Shown here one piece after another: positions 16,529 through 25,172 of a stretch of 64,000 nt of DNA (positions are counted from its first letter, which is position 1; the number at the start of each line of letters is the position of its first letter). The stretch lies in assembly GCF_019175365.1 (NCBI RefSeq), contig NZ_CP059572.1, positions 2,356,001 to 2,420,000 on the forward strand, written 5' to 3'. The translations under genes were made by a program, and so were the position numbers. The DNA comes from Actinomadura graeca. GTDB lineage: Bacteria; Actinomycetota; Actinomycetes; Streptosporangiales; Streptosporangiaceae. The notes beneath the pieces are model-generated. The model did not search any database. It was not told the DNA's origin and worked only from the letters and a program-made list of their open reading frames with translations.

Positions 16529-17260
16529 GTGCTCATGACGGGATTCGACGCGACCGCGGTGCGGGTGGTGGCCTGCGACATCTTCGGCACCACCGTCGAC
16601 TGGCGCACGGGCGTCGCCGGGCAGGTGGCCGCGGTGGCGGCCGAGCACGGCGTGGACCTGGACGGCGGGGTGTTCGCCGACGACTGGCGCGACCGGTACC
16701 TGCCGTCCATGCGGCGCGTCAACGACGGGCTGCGCGACTGGGCCTATCTCGACACGCTGCACCGCGAGTCCCTGGACGCCCTGCTCGGCGACCGCGGTCT
16801 CGCGGACGCGTTCGACGGCGCCGCGCGCGACCGCCTCGTCCGCGTCTGGCACCGCCTTCCCGCCTGGCCGGACGCGGCGGACGGCCTGGCGCGGCTGCGG
16901 CGGCGCCATGTCGTGGCCGCCCTGTCCAACGGCGGGTTCGCGCTGATGACCCATCTCATCAAGGCGGCGGGACTGCCCTTCGACTGCGTCCTGTCCGCGG
17001 AGCTGGCACGCGCCTACAAGCCCGCCCCGGAGGCGTACCTCACCGCCGCGCGGCTGCTGGACGTCGCCCCCTCGCAGATCCTCATGGTCGCCTGCCATAC
17101 GTGGGACATCGACGGCGCCCGGGCGGCCGGGCTCGCCACCGCGTTCCTGGAGCGCCCGCTAGAGAAGGGGCCCGCGCGGGAGGCGGACCGCGCGTCCGCC
17201 ACCACGAGCGATCTGACGGTCACCGGCTTCCCGCAGCTGGCCGACGTCCTCGGCTGCTGA
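16529..17260 (+). CDS. HAD-superfamily hydrolase, type II haloacid dehalogenase-like
   Basis: A 243-residue enzyme starting at GTG 16529, with AAGGGGG 5 bp upstream. The HAD motifs are clear: nucleophile Asp17 in CDIFGTTVDW, motif II ALSNGG, motif III Lys in AYKPAPEAY and motif IV in CHTWDIDGARAAG. The CDIFGT(T/V)VDWR and the W-D-I-D-G-A block place it with L-2-haloacid dehalogenases, where the Asp displaces halide from 2-haloalkanoates, though many members are phosphatases or unknown. No transporter or regulator flanks it, so the dehalogenase function is only family-level inference. Confidence 0.85.
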   Translation: MLMTGFDATAVRVVACDIFGTTVDWRTGVAGQVAAVAAEHGVDLDGGVFADDWRDRYLPSMRRVNDGLRDWAYLDTLHRESLDALLGDRGLADAFDGAARDRLVRVWHRLPAWPDAADGLARLRRRHVVAALSNGGFALMTHLIKAAGLPFDCVLSAELARAYKPAPEAYLTAARLLDVAPSQILMVACHTWDIDGARAAGLATAFLERPLEKGPAREADRASATTSDLTVTGFPQLADVLGC

Positions 17261-17333
17261 GCGCGGGCTCCCCCGGCCGCTGAGCGCGGGAACCCTCGGC
17301 CGCTGAACGCCGACGTCCTCGGCCGCCGAACGG
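17243..17333 (+). repeat. Degenerate tandem repeats spanning the HAD gene's stop codon
   Basis: Four imperfect units of 21-25 bp, each centred on CCTCGGCyGCTGA(G/A)CGC, run from the last codons of the HAD gene (17243-17260) into the intergenic region. The first unit includes the functional stop; later units keep in-frame-like TGA-containing copies. It looks like local slippage duplication of the gene end. Confidence 0.6.
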
Positions 17334-17677
17334 TGTCACTCCGGCCCTATCGCGCCCCGCGAGGCCGCCTTTTCCCATTCCCTGCCAACCGCCCCCCGGC
17401 ACCTTGTCATATTGTGCCGATTTTCGCCTTGGGCCTGGTGGTTCGGCCTTCTAGCTGGGGTGGTCGGACGGGCGTATGACCGCGAGCCCAAGAAGGGCTT
17501 GCCCGTCGGCTACGAGCTGGTTACTGTGCAGGCGAACTTATAGGAAACTTTCCTAATGATTCGAGGAGGAAGGTGGCCCGCTCTCCCCGCCAGCCGTGAT
17601 CCGTCCCCGCGCATCATGACCGAACTCGGGGTCCGGGGGATTCCCGCCGTGTCCGCATCTCCTACCCGGGAGCGAAA
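17261..17677. other. Chitinase promoter region
   Basis: A 417-bp gap holding the tandem repeats above, an AT-richer stretch (17400-17420) and the operator-like palindrome at 17541-17555. The rest shows no gene. The ribosome binding site of the chitinase is GGGAG at about 17668-17672, 5 bp before ATG 17678. Confidence 0.5.
17541..17555. promoter_or_regulatory. Palindromic operator TAGGAAACTTTCCTA
   Basis: Seven-base arms TAGGAAA/TTTCCTA around a single C, 123 bp before the chitinase start. Sites of the form AGGAAA-N-TTTCCT occur upstream of chitosanase and other secreted glycan hydrolases in streptomycetes, where a ROK-family repressor (CsnR type) has been described as binding. That the same type of regulator acts here is inference. 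Confidence 0.55.
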
Positions 17678-18682
17678 ATGAGAAGATTCCTGCCCGCACT
17701 CGCCGCGCTCTGCGCGCTGGACCTCGCCCTGATGGTCCCCGGCCAGGCCCACGCCACGCCGGCCTCCACCACCTCCGTCACCAAGCCGTCCGGGCCCTCG
17801 ACCTCCGCCGTCGGCGCCGCCGCCCCGTACCTGTACATGGGATGGGGCAGCCCGCCCAACCCGACCACGGTCATGAGCGCCAGCGGCGTCAAGTGGTTCA
17901 CGATGGCGTTCATCCTGTCCAGCGGCGGCTGCAACCCCGGCTGGGACGGCCAGCGCCCCCTGACCGGCGGCATCGACGAGAAGACGATCTCGCAGATCCG
18001 CGCGGCGGGCGGCGACGTGCTGCCGTCCATCGGCGGCTGGTCGGGCAACAAGCTCGGCCCGAACTGCACCTCGCCCGAGGCGCTCGCCGGCGCCTACCAG
18101 AAGGTGATCGACGCCTTCAAGCTCAAGGCCATCGACATCGACATCGAGAACACCGACGAGTTCGAGAACGCGACCGTCCAGGACCGCATCCTCGGCGCCC
18201 TGAAGATCGTCAAGCAGAAGAACCCCGGCATCCAGACGATCCTCACCTTCCCCACCCTGACGAGCGGCCCGAACGCCACGGGCAAGCGCCTCATCGACCA
18301 GTCGGCGAAGCTGCAGGCCGATGTCGACGTGTTCACGATCATGCCGTTCGACTTCAACGGCGGCGCGGACATGTACGCCAACACCATCAAGTCCTCCGAG
18401 GGCCTGCGCGACGCGCTCAAGTCGGCCTTCAAGTGGACCGACGAGGTCGCCTACAAGCACATGGGGATCTCCGGCATGAACGGCATGTCGGACCAGAACG
18501 AGCTTACCTCGACCGCCACCTGGACGAAGATCCGCGACTGGGCCAAGTCCAAGGGCCTCGTCCGTTTCACGTTCTGGTCGGTGAACCGCGACCGTCCCTG
18601 CCCGGGCGGTGGCACCACTGAGACCTGCAGTGGTACCGACCAGCAACCCTGGGAGTTCTCCAAGATCACGGCCGGTTTCTGA
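17678..18682 (+). CDS. Secreted GH18-family chitinase-like protein
   Basis: A 334-residue exported protein. Signal peptide residues 1-25 (AHA cleavage), then a Thr/Ser/Pro linker to about 45. The TIM-barrel begins at YLYMGWG. The strand-3 motif SIGGWSG and the strand-4 motif AIDIDIEN correspond to the SxGG and DxxDxDxE signatures; the catalytic Glu is kept, while the first Asp of the motif (normally D-G) is Lys. MPFDFNG is the strand-6 M-x-Y/F-D motif and FTFWSVNRD the C-terminal W motif. These features fit the actinomycete ChiC/ChiD-type GH18 group that hydrolyses chitin. A strong terminator follows immediately. Confidence 0.88.
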   Translation: MRRFLPALAALCALDLALMVPGQAHATPASTTSVTKPSGPSTSAVGAAAPYLYMGWGSPPNPTTVMSASGVKWFTMAFILSSGGCNPGWDGQRPLTGGIDEKTISQIRAAGGDVLPSIGGWSGNKLGPNCTSPEALAGAYQKVIDAFKLKAIDIDIENTDEFENATVQDRILGALKIVKQKNPGIQTILTFPTLTSGPNATGKRLIDQSAKLQADVDVFTIMPFDFNGGADMYANTIKSSEGLRDALKSAFKWTDEVAYKHMGISGMNGMSDQNELTSTATWTKIRDWAKSKGLVRFTFWSVNRDRPCPGGGTTETCSGTDQQPWEFSKITAGF

Positions 18683-18703
18683 TCCGCCCCTGATCCCGCT
18701 CCC

Positions 18704-18744
18704 GGCGCGGCCTGCGTTCCCCTGCCCCGAACGCAGGCCGCGCC
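18704..18744 (+). terminator. Strong rho-independent-type terminator
   Basis: A perfect 16-bp stem (18704-18719 pairing with 18729-18744) with a 9-nt C-rich loop begins 22 bp after the chitinase stop, followed by a short pyrimidine tract (CTTCCC). Confidence 0.85.
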
Positions 18745-19095
18745 CTTCCCGTCCGCCCCACGTCCGCCCCACGTCCGCCGGAACACGGTCCCTCAAGGGA
18801 GACCACCGGCGGACGTGTCGCGTGTGCGGGCTTTCTCCGAGTTGAAAATCAGCGAATATTCAGTTGTCCCCGAGGACCCCTCGAATTTTCGCAGGTGGTC
18901 ATCCCTTCTCGTGCTGCGGTTCCTTCTGTTGGACCGGTTCACACGAAATCTGGAAATGGAAACTTCCAGACGGGTGGTCGATAGTCGGGTGACCGGTCGC
19001 GCTGCGCACCCGCTCCCAGAAGCGCCGCGCGGCCGGTGACCGGCAGGGCCCTGCGGCCGGCACGCCCCCCGCTCGCGTGAAAGGAACCCCCAGCC
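18745..19095. other. Protease promoter region with dyad
   Basis: About 350 bp without a gene. An AT-richer section (18830-18970) should hold the promoter, and an inverted repeat TCTGGAA (18949-18955) / TTCCAGA (18964-18970) with an 8-bp spacer, about 125 bp upstream of the protease ATG, may be an operator. The GAAAGGAA around 19078-19085 is the ribosome binding site. Confidence 0.45.
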
Positions 19096-19827
19096 ATGAG
19101 AACGCGCAGCCTGCTGACCGCCGTGCCCCTCGCCCTCCTCACCCTGTCCGGGACGCCGGTGGCGGGCGCCGAGCCGTCGCCCCCCGCCGGCATCGTCGGC
19201 GGCGTGCCCGCCACGGAGACCTACTCGTTCATGGCCTCGCTCCAGGGCGCCGGGGGCAACCACTCCTGCGGAGGCTCGCTCGTCGCCCCCCGCTGGGTGG
19301 TCACCGCGGGGCACTGCGGCCAGCCCGCCCAGGTGCGGATCGGCAGCACGACCTACAACGCCGGCGGCGAGGTCGTGAAGGTGGCCGCCCGGCGGGCGGT
19401 CGGCGGGGACGTCGCCCTGCTCCAGCTGGCCTCCGCCGCGACGTCGGCGCCCATCGAGATCGCCGACGGCGCGCCGGCCGGCGTGGCCACCCGGATCATC
19501 GGCTGGGGGCAGACGTGCGCGAGCCGCGGCTGCGGCGGCGCACCCGTCGACCTCCAGCAGCTCGACACCGGGATCGTCGAGGACTCCCGCTGCTCGGGGA
19601 TCACCGGCGCGACCGAGCTGTGCGTGGACGGCGGCGACGGCAAGGGGGCCTGCTACGGCGACTCCGGCGGACCGGCCGTCACCGGCGGGCCCGGCGCCTG
19701 GAAGCTGATCGGCGCGACCAGCCGCGGCACGTCCGAGCCCTGCGCGGTCTCCCCCGCCACTTACGGCGACGTCACCGCCTACCGCGCGCAGATCCTGCAG
19801 ATCATCGGCACCACAGCGGGCCGCTGA
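19096..19827 (+). CDS. Secreted trypsin-like serine protease (S1 family)
   Basis: A 243-residue preproenzyme. Signal peptide residues 1-25 (AGA/E cleavage), short propeptide, mature N-terminus IVGG at 33, which on activation forms the Ile-Asp salt bridge. Catalytic triad: His73 (TAGHC), Asp105 (GDVALLQ), Ser190 (GDSGGP). Disulfide Cys pairs typical of bacterial trypsins are present. The residue six before the Ser (GACYGDSGG, with upstream DGKG) keeps the family pattern, so trypsin-like specificity for Arg/Lys is plausible but not certain. Close to Streptomyces griseus trypsin in size. The 3' end overlaps the convergent GT87 gene by 26 bp. Confidence 0.92.
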   Translation: MRTRSLLTAVPLALLTLSGTPVAGAEPSPPAGIVGGVPATETYSFMASLQGAGGNHSCGGSLVAPRWVVTAGHCGQPAQVRIGSTTYNAGGEVVKVAARRAVGGDVALLQLASAATSAPIEIADGAPAGVATRIIGWGQTCASRGCGGAPVDLQQLDTGIVEDSRCSGITGATELCVDGGDGKGACYGDSGGPAVTGGPGAWKLIGATSRGTSEPCAVSPATYGDVTAYRAQILQIIGTTAGR

Positions 19828-20974
19828 CCTCTCCGGGAAGCCCTCCGCCGGCCGCCCGGGGAGCGGGCGGCCTAGGGACTCTCCTTAGTCGCAGCGACAT
19901 GTGGACGAGGAAGAGCACCCCCGCCACCAGGTAGCAGTTCGCGACCAGCGTCAGCGCTCCGTGGAAGCCGTACTGGCCCGGCGAGCCGTGGCTCGGCGTC
20001 CACCACAGCGGTGACAGGACGAAGAGCACATAACCGCCCGCGGCGAGGACCCGGCTCCCCTCGCGCAGCAACACCGCCAGCGCGGGCACGACCCAGACCC
20101 AGTGGTGCGCCCAGGAGATCGGGGAGACGAGCAGCCCGGTCACACCGGTCACCGCCGCCGCGCCCAGCCAGTCGTCTCTCCTGGCCCAGCGGACCGCCAC
20201 GAGAAGGCCGGCGACCGCGATCGCCGCCTGGAGGAGGGGGTACCAGCCGCCGATGTTGTCCTCGCCGCGCAGGATCCGGGCCGCCGCGCCGTAGGGCGAC
20301 TGGTTGCTGATGTACGGGACGCCCACCCGGGAGGTGTCGTAGAAGGTGTGGAGCCAGTACAGCCGGGAGGCACCCGGCGCGATGGCGTACGCGAGGAGCC
20401 CGCAGACGACGAAGGCCGCCGCCGCCGTGGCCGCCGCCCTGACCCGCCCGGCGGCCAGGAGCAGCACGACGAAGATCGCCGGGGTCAGCTTGACGGCCGC
20501 CGCGATCCCGATGCCGATCCCCGCCGGCCGTCCGTCCGAGACACGGCGGACGTCGGCCAGGACGAGCGCGAGCAGGAACAGGTTGACCTGCCCCAGGAAG
20601 ATCGTCTGCCACATCGGCTGGAGCGCCATCCCGGCGGCGGCCGCGGCGGCGGCCGACCGGCGGGAGACGCGGCGGCCCGCGAGCCTCAGCACCTCCGCGC
20701 AGGCCCACGCGAACGCCGCGACCGACGCCAGCTGCCAGCCGACCCGCGCCGCGGTGAGGGGGACCTCGGACAGCGGGACGAAGAGGGCGGCCATGAACGG
20801 CGTGTTGGTGAACCAGTGCTCCGCGAGGCGATCGGTGTAGAGCCGCGCGTCGCCGGTGACCGCCCGTCCGCCGAGCATGTAGATACGGAAGTCCAGGGAG
20901 TCGTAGACGACGGCGAACACCAGGACCGCCGCGGCCTCCGCCGCCAGCACACAGTAGACGCAGCGCTTCAGCAT
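19802..20974 (-). CDS. GT87-family polyprenyl-phosphate-mannose-type glycosyltransferase
   Basis: A 390-residue integral membrane protein with about ten helices and the GT-C features of DUF2029/GT87: the early acidic loop YDSLDFRIYMLGGRA after the first helix, then KLTPAIFVVLL and ISNQSPYGAAARIL in later loops, and WAHHWVWVVP. Mycobacterial PimE, an alpha-1,2-mannosyltransferase of phosphatidylinositol mannosides, belongs to this family and uses a polyprenyl-phosphate donor outside the membrane. The acceptor here is unknown. Start ATG 20974 places the first helix at residue 6. Its end overlaps the convergent protease. Confidence 0.85.
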   Translation of the reverse strand: MLKRCVYCVLAAEAAAVLVFAVVYDSLDFRIYMLGGRAVTGDARLYTDRLAEHWFTNTPFMAALFVPLSEVPLTAARVGWQLASVAAFAWACAEVLRLAGRRVSRRSAAAAAAAGMALQPMWQTIFLGQVNLFLLALVLADVRRVSDGRPAGIGIGIAAAVKLTPAIFVVLLLAAGRVRAAATAAAAFVVCGLLAYAIAPGASRLYWLHTFYDTSRVGVPYISNQSPYGAAARILRGEDNIGGWYPLLQAAIAVAGLLVAVRWARRDDWLGAAAVTGVTGLLVSPISWAHHWVWVVPALAVLLREGSRVLAAGGYVLFVLSPLWWTPSHGSPGQYGFHGALTLVANCYLVAGVLFLVHMSLRLRRVPRPPAPRAAGGGLPGEVSGPLWCR

Positions 20975-21095
20975 GGATCAACGGTTCCGCGGGCGGACGC
21001 GCGGGACATCGGGCCGCCGGCCACGGTGGATCGGCCCGCGGGCGTACGCCTGCGGGCCGATGCCCGCGTCCGGCCCCGCGGCTACGATCTGGCGC

Positions 21096-22241
21096 ATGGC
21101 CGCCGGACGGAGCTCCGCCTCCTCGCAGCGCCGGGCCCTCTGGACGGGTCTCGCGTGGACCGGCGCCGCCCTCTACCCGTCCGCCGTGTTCGTGATGATG
21201 AGCGGCTCCCGGTACGGCTTCACCGCCGTCAAGGTGGTCGTGTCGGCCGCCCTCACCGCCGTCGTCGCGCGCCTGCTGCGCCGGTGGCCGCTGCCCGCCC
21301 TCGGGGTGCTCGTCATCGCCTGGACCGGCGCCGTCCTCGCGCTGGACTCGTTCATGGCCGGCGCCCTGCAGATGCTGGTGACCGACCTCGCGGTGTGCTA
21401 CGTCGCGTTCGCCCACCGGCGCCGGACGTCCCTGGCCGCCGCGGGCATGGCCCTCGCCGCGCAGGCCGCCGCCACCGTGCTCGACCCCGGGACGGACGTG
21501 CTCACCAGGGCCGTCCTCGTCGTCGCGGCCCTCGTCGCCGCCTGGACGGTGGGCGGCTCGGCCCGCGAGCGGCGCCAGCACGCCGCCGAGATGGCCGCGC
21601 GCGCGACGTCCCAGGCCGTCGCCGCCGAGCGGCTCCGCATCGCCCGCGAGCTGCACGACATGGTCGCGCACAGCATCGGCGTCATCGCGATCCAGGCCGG
21701 TGTCGGCAGCCGCGTCCTGGACACCCGGCCCGGCGAGGCCCGCAACGCGCTGGACGCCATCGAGGCCACGAGCCGGGAGACCCTGTCGGGGCTGCGCCGG
21801 ATGCTGGGCGCGCTCCGCCACGCCGATCCCGGCCCCGGGTCCGCCGCGCCGCTCGACCCGGCCCCGGGCCTGGCCGACCTCGGCCGCCTCGTCGCGGCGA
21901 CCGGCGACGCGGGCGTCGCCGTGGACCTGCGCTGGCACGGCGAGCGCCGCCCGCTCCCCCCGGACATCGACCTGTCGGCGTTCCGCATCATCCAGGAGGC
22001 GCTCACCAACGTCGTCCGGCACGCGGGCACCCGCGATTGCGAGGTCCGCGTCGGCTACCGGGACGAGGAGCTGACGGTCGAGGTCCTCGACGACGGCCGC
22101 GGCCCCGCCGCGACCGGCGGCGGTTTCGGCCTCGTCGGCATGCGGGAGCGGGCGGGGCTGCTCAAGGGCGACCTCACCGCGGGCCCGCGCCCCGGGGGCG
22201 GCTTCCGGGTCGCGGCGCGGCTGCCGCTGGAGGCCCGGTGA
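21096..22241 (+). CDS. Sensor histidine kinase (NarL-type partner)
   Basis: A 381-residue kinase. Five hydrophobic segments between residues 15 and 150 form a membrane sensor without a large extracellular domain. The phosphotransfer helix carries His187 (RIARELHDMVAHSIGVIAI), typical of the DesK/LiaS-like HisKA_3 class. The ATPase domain has N-box IIQEALTNVVRHA, VLDDGRG and GFGLVGMRERA. ATG 21096 is chosen because earlier in-frame codons translate to Arg/Pro-rich sequence overlapping the promoter. The response regulator follows with a GTGA overlap. Ligand is not deducible. Confidence 0.92.
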   Translation: MAAGRSSASSQRRALWTGLAWTGAALYPSAVFVMMSGSRYGFTAVKVVVSAALTAVVARLLRRWPLPALGVLVIAWTGAVLALDSFMAGALQMLVTDLAVCYVAFAHRRRTSLAAAGMALAAQAAATVLDPGTDVLTRAVLVVAALVAAWTVGGSARERRQHAAEMAARATSQAVAAERLRIARELHDMVAHSIGVIAIQAGVGSRVLDTRPGEARNALDAIEATSRETLSGLRRMLGALRHADPGPGSAAPLDPAPGLADLGRLVAATGDAGVAVDLRWHGERRPLPPDIDLSAFRIIQEALTNVVRHAGTRDCEVRVGYRDEELTVEVLDDGRGPAATGGGFGLVGMRERAGLLKGDLTAGPRPGGGFRVAARLPLEAR

Positions 22242-22897
22242 CGGTCCGCGTCGTCCTCGTCGACGACCAGCCGCTGATCCGCGCCGGGCTCCGCGTCCTG
22301 CTCGGCGACCATCCCGACCTCGCCCTCGCCGGCGAGGCGGACACGGGCGCCGAGGCCGTCGCGCTGGCCCGCGACGTCCGTCCCGACGTCATGCTGATGG
22401 ACATCCGCATGCCCGGCCTGGACGGCATCGAGGCGACCCGGCGCATCACCGCCGCCACCGGCGCGCCCCGCGTCCTCATGCTCACCACGTTCGACGACGA
22501 CGAGTACGTCTACGGCTCGCTCCGGGCGGGCGCGAGCGGCTTCCTCGTCAAGGACATGGCCCTGGAGGAGATCCTCGGCGCGATCCGCGTGGTCGCCTCT
22601 GGGGACGCCCTGATCGCGCCCAGCGTCACCCGCCGCCTCATCGAGCACTTCGCGGCCCGTCCCGCCCCGCGCCGCGGCCGCGCCGGCGGCCCGCGCCTGG
22701 ACGCCGTCACCGGCCGCGAGCGCGAGGTCCTGACCCTCGTCGGCGGCGGCCTGTCCAACGCCGAGATCGCCGCCGCCCTGCACATCAGCGCCGCCACCGC
22801 CAAGGCCCACGTCGCCCGCCTCCTCACCAAACTCGACGCCCGCGACCGCGTCCACCTCGTGATCGCCGCCTACGAAACCGGCCTGGTCACCCCCTGA
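22238..22897 (+). CDS. NarL/LuxR-family response regulator
   Basis: 219 residues, start GTG 22238, overlapping the kinase stop by 4 bp. Receiver domain: DD at 9-10, phosphorylatable Asp55 (LLMDIRMPG), Thr in MLTTFDDD, Lys in FLVKDM. LuxR helix-turn-helix near residues 150-210 (LTGREREVLTL, SNAEIAAALHISAATAKAHV). The pair is a standard actinobacterial two-component module; no target gene is obvious nearby, since downstream lies the unrelated nucleotidyltransferase cassette. Confidence 0.94.
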   Translation: MTVRVVLVDDQPLIRAGLRVLLGDHPDLALAGEADTGAEAVALARDVRPDVMLMDIRMPGLDGIEATRRITAATGAPRVLMLTTFDDDEYVYGSLRAGASGFLVKDMALEEILGAIRVVASGDALIAPSVTRRLIEHFAARPAPRRGRAGGPRLDAVTGREREVLTLVGGGLSNAEIAAALHISAATAKAHVARLLTKLDARDRVHLVIAAYETGLVTP

Positions 22898-23018
22898 CCG
22901 CCGGAACAAATGGGGCCGGACGGGACGGGAAAGACCGTGCGGTGCGGCCCGCGTGACCGGGAAGGGCCAATCAACCCATCACATTGACCGCTGTCACGCC
23001 GCACGATAGAGATGTGAG

Positions 23019-23828
23019 ATGACCAGGAGCGTGGAGTCCGCTTGGCTCTCCTCATTCCTCGACGCCGCCGCGGCGACCGGACGGGTTCTCGGAATCGCCA
23101 TGGGCGGATCGTATGGCCGGGGAACAGCCGATGAATTCTCTGACATCGACCTCTTCTTCCTGATCGACCCGGACGAGCTGACCGCGCTCTTCAGGAAGCC
23201 GCCTTCCTTTCTCACGGATCTCCTCCCTGGTCGTGTGACTGAAACGTACGCCAGCCTCGTTCCAGAGTTCGGATTGAAGTACACCGTCCTGGGCAGCACA
23301 ATCGGTCTGTGTGATCTTTTCTTCGAGGATGCCGGCGGTTTTCCGACGCCACTCCGGGAGGGAACCGAGATGGTGTGGGATCCGGATGGCCGATTCAGCG
23401 CCCTCAATGACGCCCTCCTCGCGGAATGCCGGAATCCCCGAACGCGAAACGCTCATACGACCCGCATGGCCGTCCAGCTCGTCTCTGAGTACGCGGGAGC
23501 GACGAAGAGCGTCGCGCGAGGACGGGCGGTGCAGGCCCGCTACCGGATCTCCAAGATCGTCAACCTGCTGCTGGGGGTGCACGGCTCGGCCGACGACCAC
23601 TGGTGGTACGGACACTGCGTCGCCGACGACGCCCTGCGGGATCCCTCGGCCCTCCTCGCGGCGGGCGTCCACGAAGCCGTGGCGGAGATGTCACTCACCA
23701 AAGCCCACTGGATGCTGGGCCGCCTCTGCATCGAGGCGATCACGGTCGTGGAGGGGCTCGCGGCGGAGACGAGAGAGGCGATGATCGCACAGCTGAAGAC
23801 GTCGGCCGGACACGCCGAAGGCCGATGA
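23019..23828 (+). CDS. Pol-beta-superfamily nucleotidyltransferase-like protein
   Basis: A 269-residue protein with a nucleotidyltransferase core at the N-terminus: G30-S31 (MGGSYGRGTADEF) followed by D42-I-D44, the G-S-x10-D-x-D metal-binding pattern. A third acidic residue may lie in LCDLFFED (about 100-107). The C-terminal half is helical and resembles the four-helix support of aminoglycoside- and kanamycin-nucleotidyltransferase-type proteins. Candidate activity is NMP transfer to a small molecule, RNA or protein. The GC content falls below that of the flanking two-component genes. It is followed after 4 bp by the ParB-like gene, so the two form an operon that converges on the cyclase operon. 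Confidence 0.75.
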   Translation: MTRSVESAWLSSFLDAAAATGRVLGIAMGGSYGRGTADEFSDIDLFFLIDPDELTALFRKPPSFLTDLLPGRVTETYASLVPEFGLKYTVLGSTIGLCDLFFEDAGGFPTPLREGTEMVWDPDGRFSALNDALLAECRNPRTRNAHTTRMAVQLVSEYAGATKSVARGRAVQARYRISKIVNLLLGVHGSADDHWWYGHCVADDALRDPSALLAAGVHEAVAEMSLTKAHWMLGRLCIEAITVVEGLAAETREAMIAQLKTSAGHAEGR

Positions 23829-23832
23829 GGAC

Positions 23833-24390
23833 GTGCTGGAGAGAGTGGCGCCGGAAACCGTCCGCCCCGTGATCGCCTCCGCGCTGGCACGGATGTGGCC
23901 TGTCCCCTACGCGGGCGCGTCACTGACGTGGCACGAAGTCGAGATCAGCGGAGTGCGGTCGCTTGTCCATGTGGCGCGCTCTCAGAGGCTTCACGCCGCA
24001 GGCCGCCTTCTCGGCCGCTATCGCGCCGGGCGATTAGATCCCTACGTCCCTGCCCGCTCGGTCGGCGAGCCCGGGCCGTCCCTCATCATCCCCCCTGTCG
24101 CCGAACGACATGGGGACCGTCTCGTACTGGTGGACGGCGTTCACCGATCGCTGGCCGCGTACCGTGCCGGCATGCGTTCACTCCGGATGTTCGTCGTTTC
24201 CGGCGACTTGCCCGGGCCCCCGGGCGACGTCTGTGAGCTCGCCGCCATCGGGGTGAGCGTGACGCACCGAGAGCCGGGGGTGATGTTCCGCAACCTGCGG
24301 GAGGAAGACTTCCGGCGAGTCGGCGACAAGGGAGGGTTGGAGGGCGCGGTACGCCGGGAAATGGGCCTTCTGACGGACGGAGAGCGATAA
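23833..24390 (+). CDS. ParB/Srx-like domain protein
   Basis: A 185-residue protein starting at GTG 23833 (GAGG four bp upstream). The recognisable block is LVLVDGVHRSLAAYRAG at residues 97-113, with the D101-G-x-H104-R105 signature of ParB N-terminal/sulfiredoxin-fold domains, whose members bind or hydrolyse nucleotides (CTP, ATP) or cut DNA. No helix-turn-helix follows, so it is not a chromosome-partitioning ParB. Immediately downstream of the nucleotidyltransferase; stand-alone ParB-like proteins occur in several prokaryotic conflict and modification systems. Specific function unknown. Confidence 0.6.
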   Translation: MLERVAPETVRPVIASALARMWPVPYAGASLTWHEVEISGVRSLVHVARSQRLHAAGRLLGRYRAGRLDPYVPARSVGEPGPSLIIPPVAERHGDRLVLVDGVHRSLAAYRAGMRSLRMFVVSGDLPGPPGDVCELAAIGVSVTHREPGVMFRNLREEDFRRVGDKGGLEGAVRREMGLLTDGER

Positions 24391-24392
24391 CA

Positions 24393-24413
24393 TCCACCAA
24401 TGTCCTCGGTGGA
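24393..24413. terminator. Small hairpin between convergent genes
   Basis: TCCACC and GGTGGA form a 6-bp stem with a 9-nt loop in the 29-bp gap between the stops of the ParB-like and cupin genes. It may terminate both transcripts; no U-run. Confidence 0.4.
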
Positions 24414-24419
24414 GAAACC

Positions 24420-25172
24420 TCAGCATCCTTCGAGTACGCCTTCGAGAAGACGGCGAAGCGAATCCGACGACAGCAGGCTCGCTTTCTCCTCGACCGCGAC
24501 GGTACTGAAGGACCCTTCCCTTTCGTGAGGTCCGACCGAAACAGGCATGTAGACCCTGGTCGTGTCCCGGACCGGAGCGCCCTGAAGAAAGAGAGTCGCT
24601 GAAATATCCGTGTCCGCCCTGGTCACCCTATGCAGTTCGTTCTCCGACATGCGGAACGTCGCTCCAGCCGGAGCCGTGAACATGAAATCGCATTCTAATG
24701 GGACGCGGCGTTTCGGAAGCATCGCGTACCGGTCGGCGTCTCCCGGGCTTCGGTATTCGAATTCGATATGCGAGGGCTCGGCGGAGGGGTCACCGGAGAG
24801 CGAGTAGCTTTCCCAGCGCAGCCGGCCACAGACCAGAGTGCTCCAGAACGACCAGCGATGATCATGCACGTTCTCGCTGCGGCCCGCCGTTGACTCGTCC
24901 CATACGTGCATCACCAGCTTGTGACCGGCCAGTCCCGGCACCGACCACTCGTCCGCCGCTACCAGGATCAGTTTGAGGAAGCCGTTGGCATGGATGCGCC
25001 CGCGAGATCGCATCGGCGGATCCGCCCGCGAGCCGCCGCCCACACCGGCGAGGGCGGCGGTCTCCGCGACGAGATCCACGGCGAGGCCGCGGACATCGCC
25101 ATCGGACTCCAGGAGGGCACCGGCCAGTGATTCGGCCAGTCCGCACGGGAAGGAGCGAAGCCGGTGACTCAT
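24420..25172 (-). CDS. Three-histidine cupin-like protein, third gene of cyclase operon
   Basis: A 250-residue protein; ATG 25172 overlaps the cyclase stop as ATGA. Hydrophobic strands alternate as in a single cupin barrel. The first cupin motif is NVHDHRWSFWSTLVCGRL, with His103 and His105, and the second is ENELHRV with His181, giving a 3-His metal site like that of cysteine dioxygenase-type thiol dioxygenases, without the usual Glu. Upstream, residues 60-95 (HANGFLKLILVAADEW) form the leading strands. Substrate unknown: dioxygenase, isomerase, or a binding fold are all possible. Translational coupling to a nucleotide cyclase suggests it responds to or acts with the cyclic-nucleotide signal (inference). 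Confidence 0.65.
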   Translation of the reverse strand: MSHRLRSFPCGLAESLAGALLESDGDVRGLAVDLVAETAALAGVGGGSRADPPMRSRGRIHANGFLKLILVAADEWSVPGLAGHKLVMHVWDESTAGRSENVHDHRWSFWSTLVCGRLRWESYSLSGDPSAEPSHIEFEYRSPGDADRYAMLPKRRVPLECDFMFTAPAGATFRMSENELHRVTRADTDISATLFLQGAPVRDTTRVYMPVSVGPHEREGSFSTVAVEEKASLLSSDSLRRLLEGVLEGC

